From Cytophagales bacterium (GTDB taxonomy: Bacteria > Bacteroidota > Bacteroidia > Cytophagales > JAAEPT01), in assembly GCA_011524675.1 (NCBI GenBank), contig WTJX01000297.1, positions 1-5,373 on the forward strand: 5,373 nucleotides of DNA. The letters are read 5' to 3'. The translations under genes and the position numbers were made by a program. The notes beneath the pieces were generated by a model, which did not search any database, had not been told where the DNA came from, and saw only the letters and a program-made list of their open reading frames with translations. Numbering within the stretch: position 1 is the stretch's first letter; every line of letters begins with the position of its first letter. Below, piece by piece: positions 5,013 through 5,373 of this stretch.

Positions 5013-5027
5013 CATTTTTTTGTTTGA
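5008..5027. promoter_or_regulatory. Inverted repeat over the acpP -33 box, possible operator
   Basis: TCAAACA (5008-5014) and TGTTTGA (5021-5027) are perfect 7-bp inverted repeats with a spacer of six T residues. The right-hand base pairs on the minus strand include the -33 TTTG of the predicted acpP promoter. The 20-bp size and the position suggest a binding site for a dimeric regulator of fatty-acid synthesis, but no regulator is identified. A chance AT-rich match is possible. Confidence 0.35.
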
Positions 5028-5065
5028 AATAAACTTATTCAAGCTAAGCATTCTCGAAAGTATGT

Positions 5066-5149
5066 CTTAATTCTAATGAGCTTTTAGCTTTTATGCATTA
5101 GCTATTGGCTTTTTAGCATTAAATTCACAGTCAATGGTCAATAAATTTT
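5066..5149. repeat. Degenerate heptanucleotide repeat array (right), about 12 units
   Basis: Reading in steps of 7 from 5066 gives related units without losing phase. The first four are CTTAATT, CTAATGA, GCTTTTA and GCTTTTA. The next are TGCATTA, GCTATTG, GCTTTTT and AGCATTA. The last four are AATTCAC, AGTCAAT, GGTCAAT and AAATTTT. Two sub-families are visible: GCTTTTA-like units in the middle and GGTCAAT-like units near the end. The array lies upstream of the acpP promoter in a stretch with no gene. Confidence 0.5.
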
Positions 5150-5312
5150 TAACCTAAAAAAAGAATTAGAAACAGTACATTTTCTTATAGAAGACTTTGC
5201 AAAATCATCTTTTGCACTTATTCAGACTTATACAACACTTTAAAGCCTTTACTCAGCACAAAACCTTAGAAAACTGACTAACTATTTACATATACTGTCT
5301 GCTAAGATATTA
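5150..5312. other. Non-coding spacer upstream of acpP
   Basis: Together with the array and promoter region this makes about 360 bp without a gene (4951-5312). It contains the inverted repeat at 5198-5216 and a 10-bp direct repeat TAGAAAACTG at 5267-5276, whose second copy is at 5330-5339. No RNA gene or convincing small coding region was seen. Confidence 0.4.
5198..5216. promoter_or_regulatory. Inverted repeat TGCAAAA-N5-TTTTGCA, possible operator
   Basis: Two perfect 7-bp arms, TGCAAAA (5198-5204) and TTTTGCA (5210-5216), flank a 5-bp spacer. The symmetric 19-bp layout is of operator type. It lies roughly 180 bp upstream of the acpP -33 box and about 100 bp before the possible plus-strand gene at the window edge, so it would more likely serve that gene. 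No regulator can be assigned. Confidence 0.3.
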
Positions 5313-5373
5313 ATGACCCTCTTAACAGGTAGAAAACTGTCAGGATTTATAAAAAAAACTATCATCATAAAGT
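5313..5373 (+). CDS. Possible start of a divergent gene, cut by window edge
   Basis: An ATG at 5313 opens a frame of 20 codons, MTLLTGRKLSGFIKKTIIIK, that is still open at the window end. Twenty residues are too few to identify it, and this could equally be the leader of a gene starting just beyond 5373. In related genomes a divergent gene often sits upstream of acpP, so some plus-strand gene is expected here, but this exact start is unproven. Confidence 0.22.
   Translation, partial: MTLLTGRKLSGFIKKTIIIK

Noticed and set aside
5267..5339. 10-bp direct repeat TAGAAAACTG as an attachment site or transposon footprint
   Set aside because: The repeat is short and AT-rich, the intervening 53 bp hold nothing, and no integrase or transposase is present.
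1..5373. CRISPR array, tRNA or rRNA genes, phage or IS genes, toxin-antitoxin pairs
   Set aside because: No regularly spaced repeats with unique spacers, no tRNA-like cloverleaf, and no transposase, integrase or toxin-like small gene were seen on either strand.

Overview
The window looks like ordinary chromosome from an AT-rich member of the Bacteroidota, most likely of the Cytophagales type. The evidence is the gene order acpP-fabF-rnc on one strand, the sequences of the encoded proteins, the lack of Shine-Dalgarno sequences before most starts, and a promoter before acpP that resembles the Bacteroidota consensus (TTTG, about 20 bp, TAnnTTTG). This placement is inference from sequence feel, not a database match. 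No phage, IS, CRISPR or RNA gene is recognisable.

Layout from left to right. Positions 1-152 hold no gene but contain a degenerate 7-bp repeat array and a compact GC-rich, hairpin-forming element. Positions 153-860 (minus) encode a VUT/YhhQ-type membrane transporter for a queuosine precursor. A 309-bp divergent spacer follows, carrying two copies of a short repeat. A Crp/Fnr-family regulator lies at 1170-1871 (plus). A 34-bp near-perfect palindrome made of the same repeat comes next, and then a TIGR04282/DUF2064-type glycosyltransferase (plus), whose start appears to be a TTG at 1956. That gene converges on rnc, and their two stop codons share one TTAA.

The right half is a minus-strand fatty-acid operon: acpP (4950-4705), fabF (4529-3273) and rnc (3307-2555). 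AcpP carries the growing acyl chain, FabF (KAS II) condenses it with malonyl-ACP, and RNase III processes double-stranded RNA. The fabF and rnc coding regions overlap. The acpP-fabF spacer holds two hairpins. One is followed by seven T residues directly before the fabF start, like an attenuator that would let ACP be made in excess over FabF. Upstream of acpP are a good promoter candidate, an inverted repeat covering its -33 box, a 12-unit degenerate heptamer array (5066-5149), another inverted repeat, and a possible gene start running off the window edge.

I see no convincing new multi-gene system. The points most worth a second look are non-coding: the palindromic repeat family that flanks the crp-like gene, the heptamer arrays, the acpP-fabF attenuator-like hairpin, and the GC-rich structured element beside the transporter gene.
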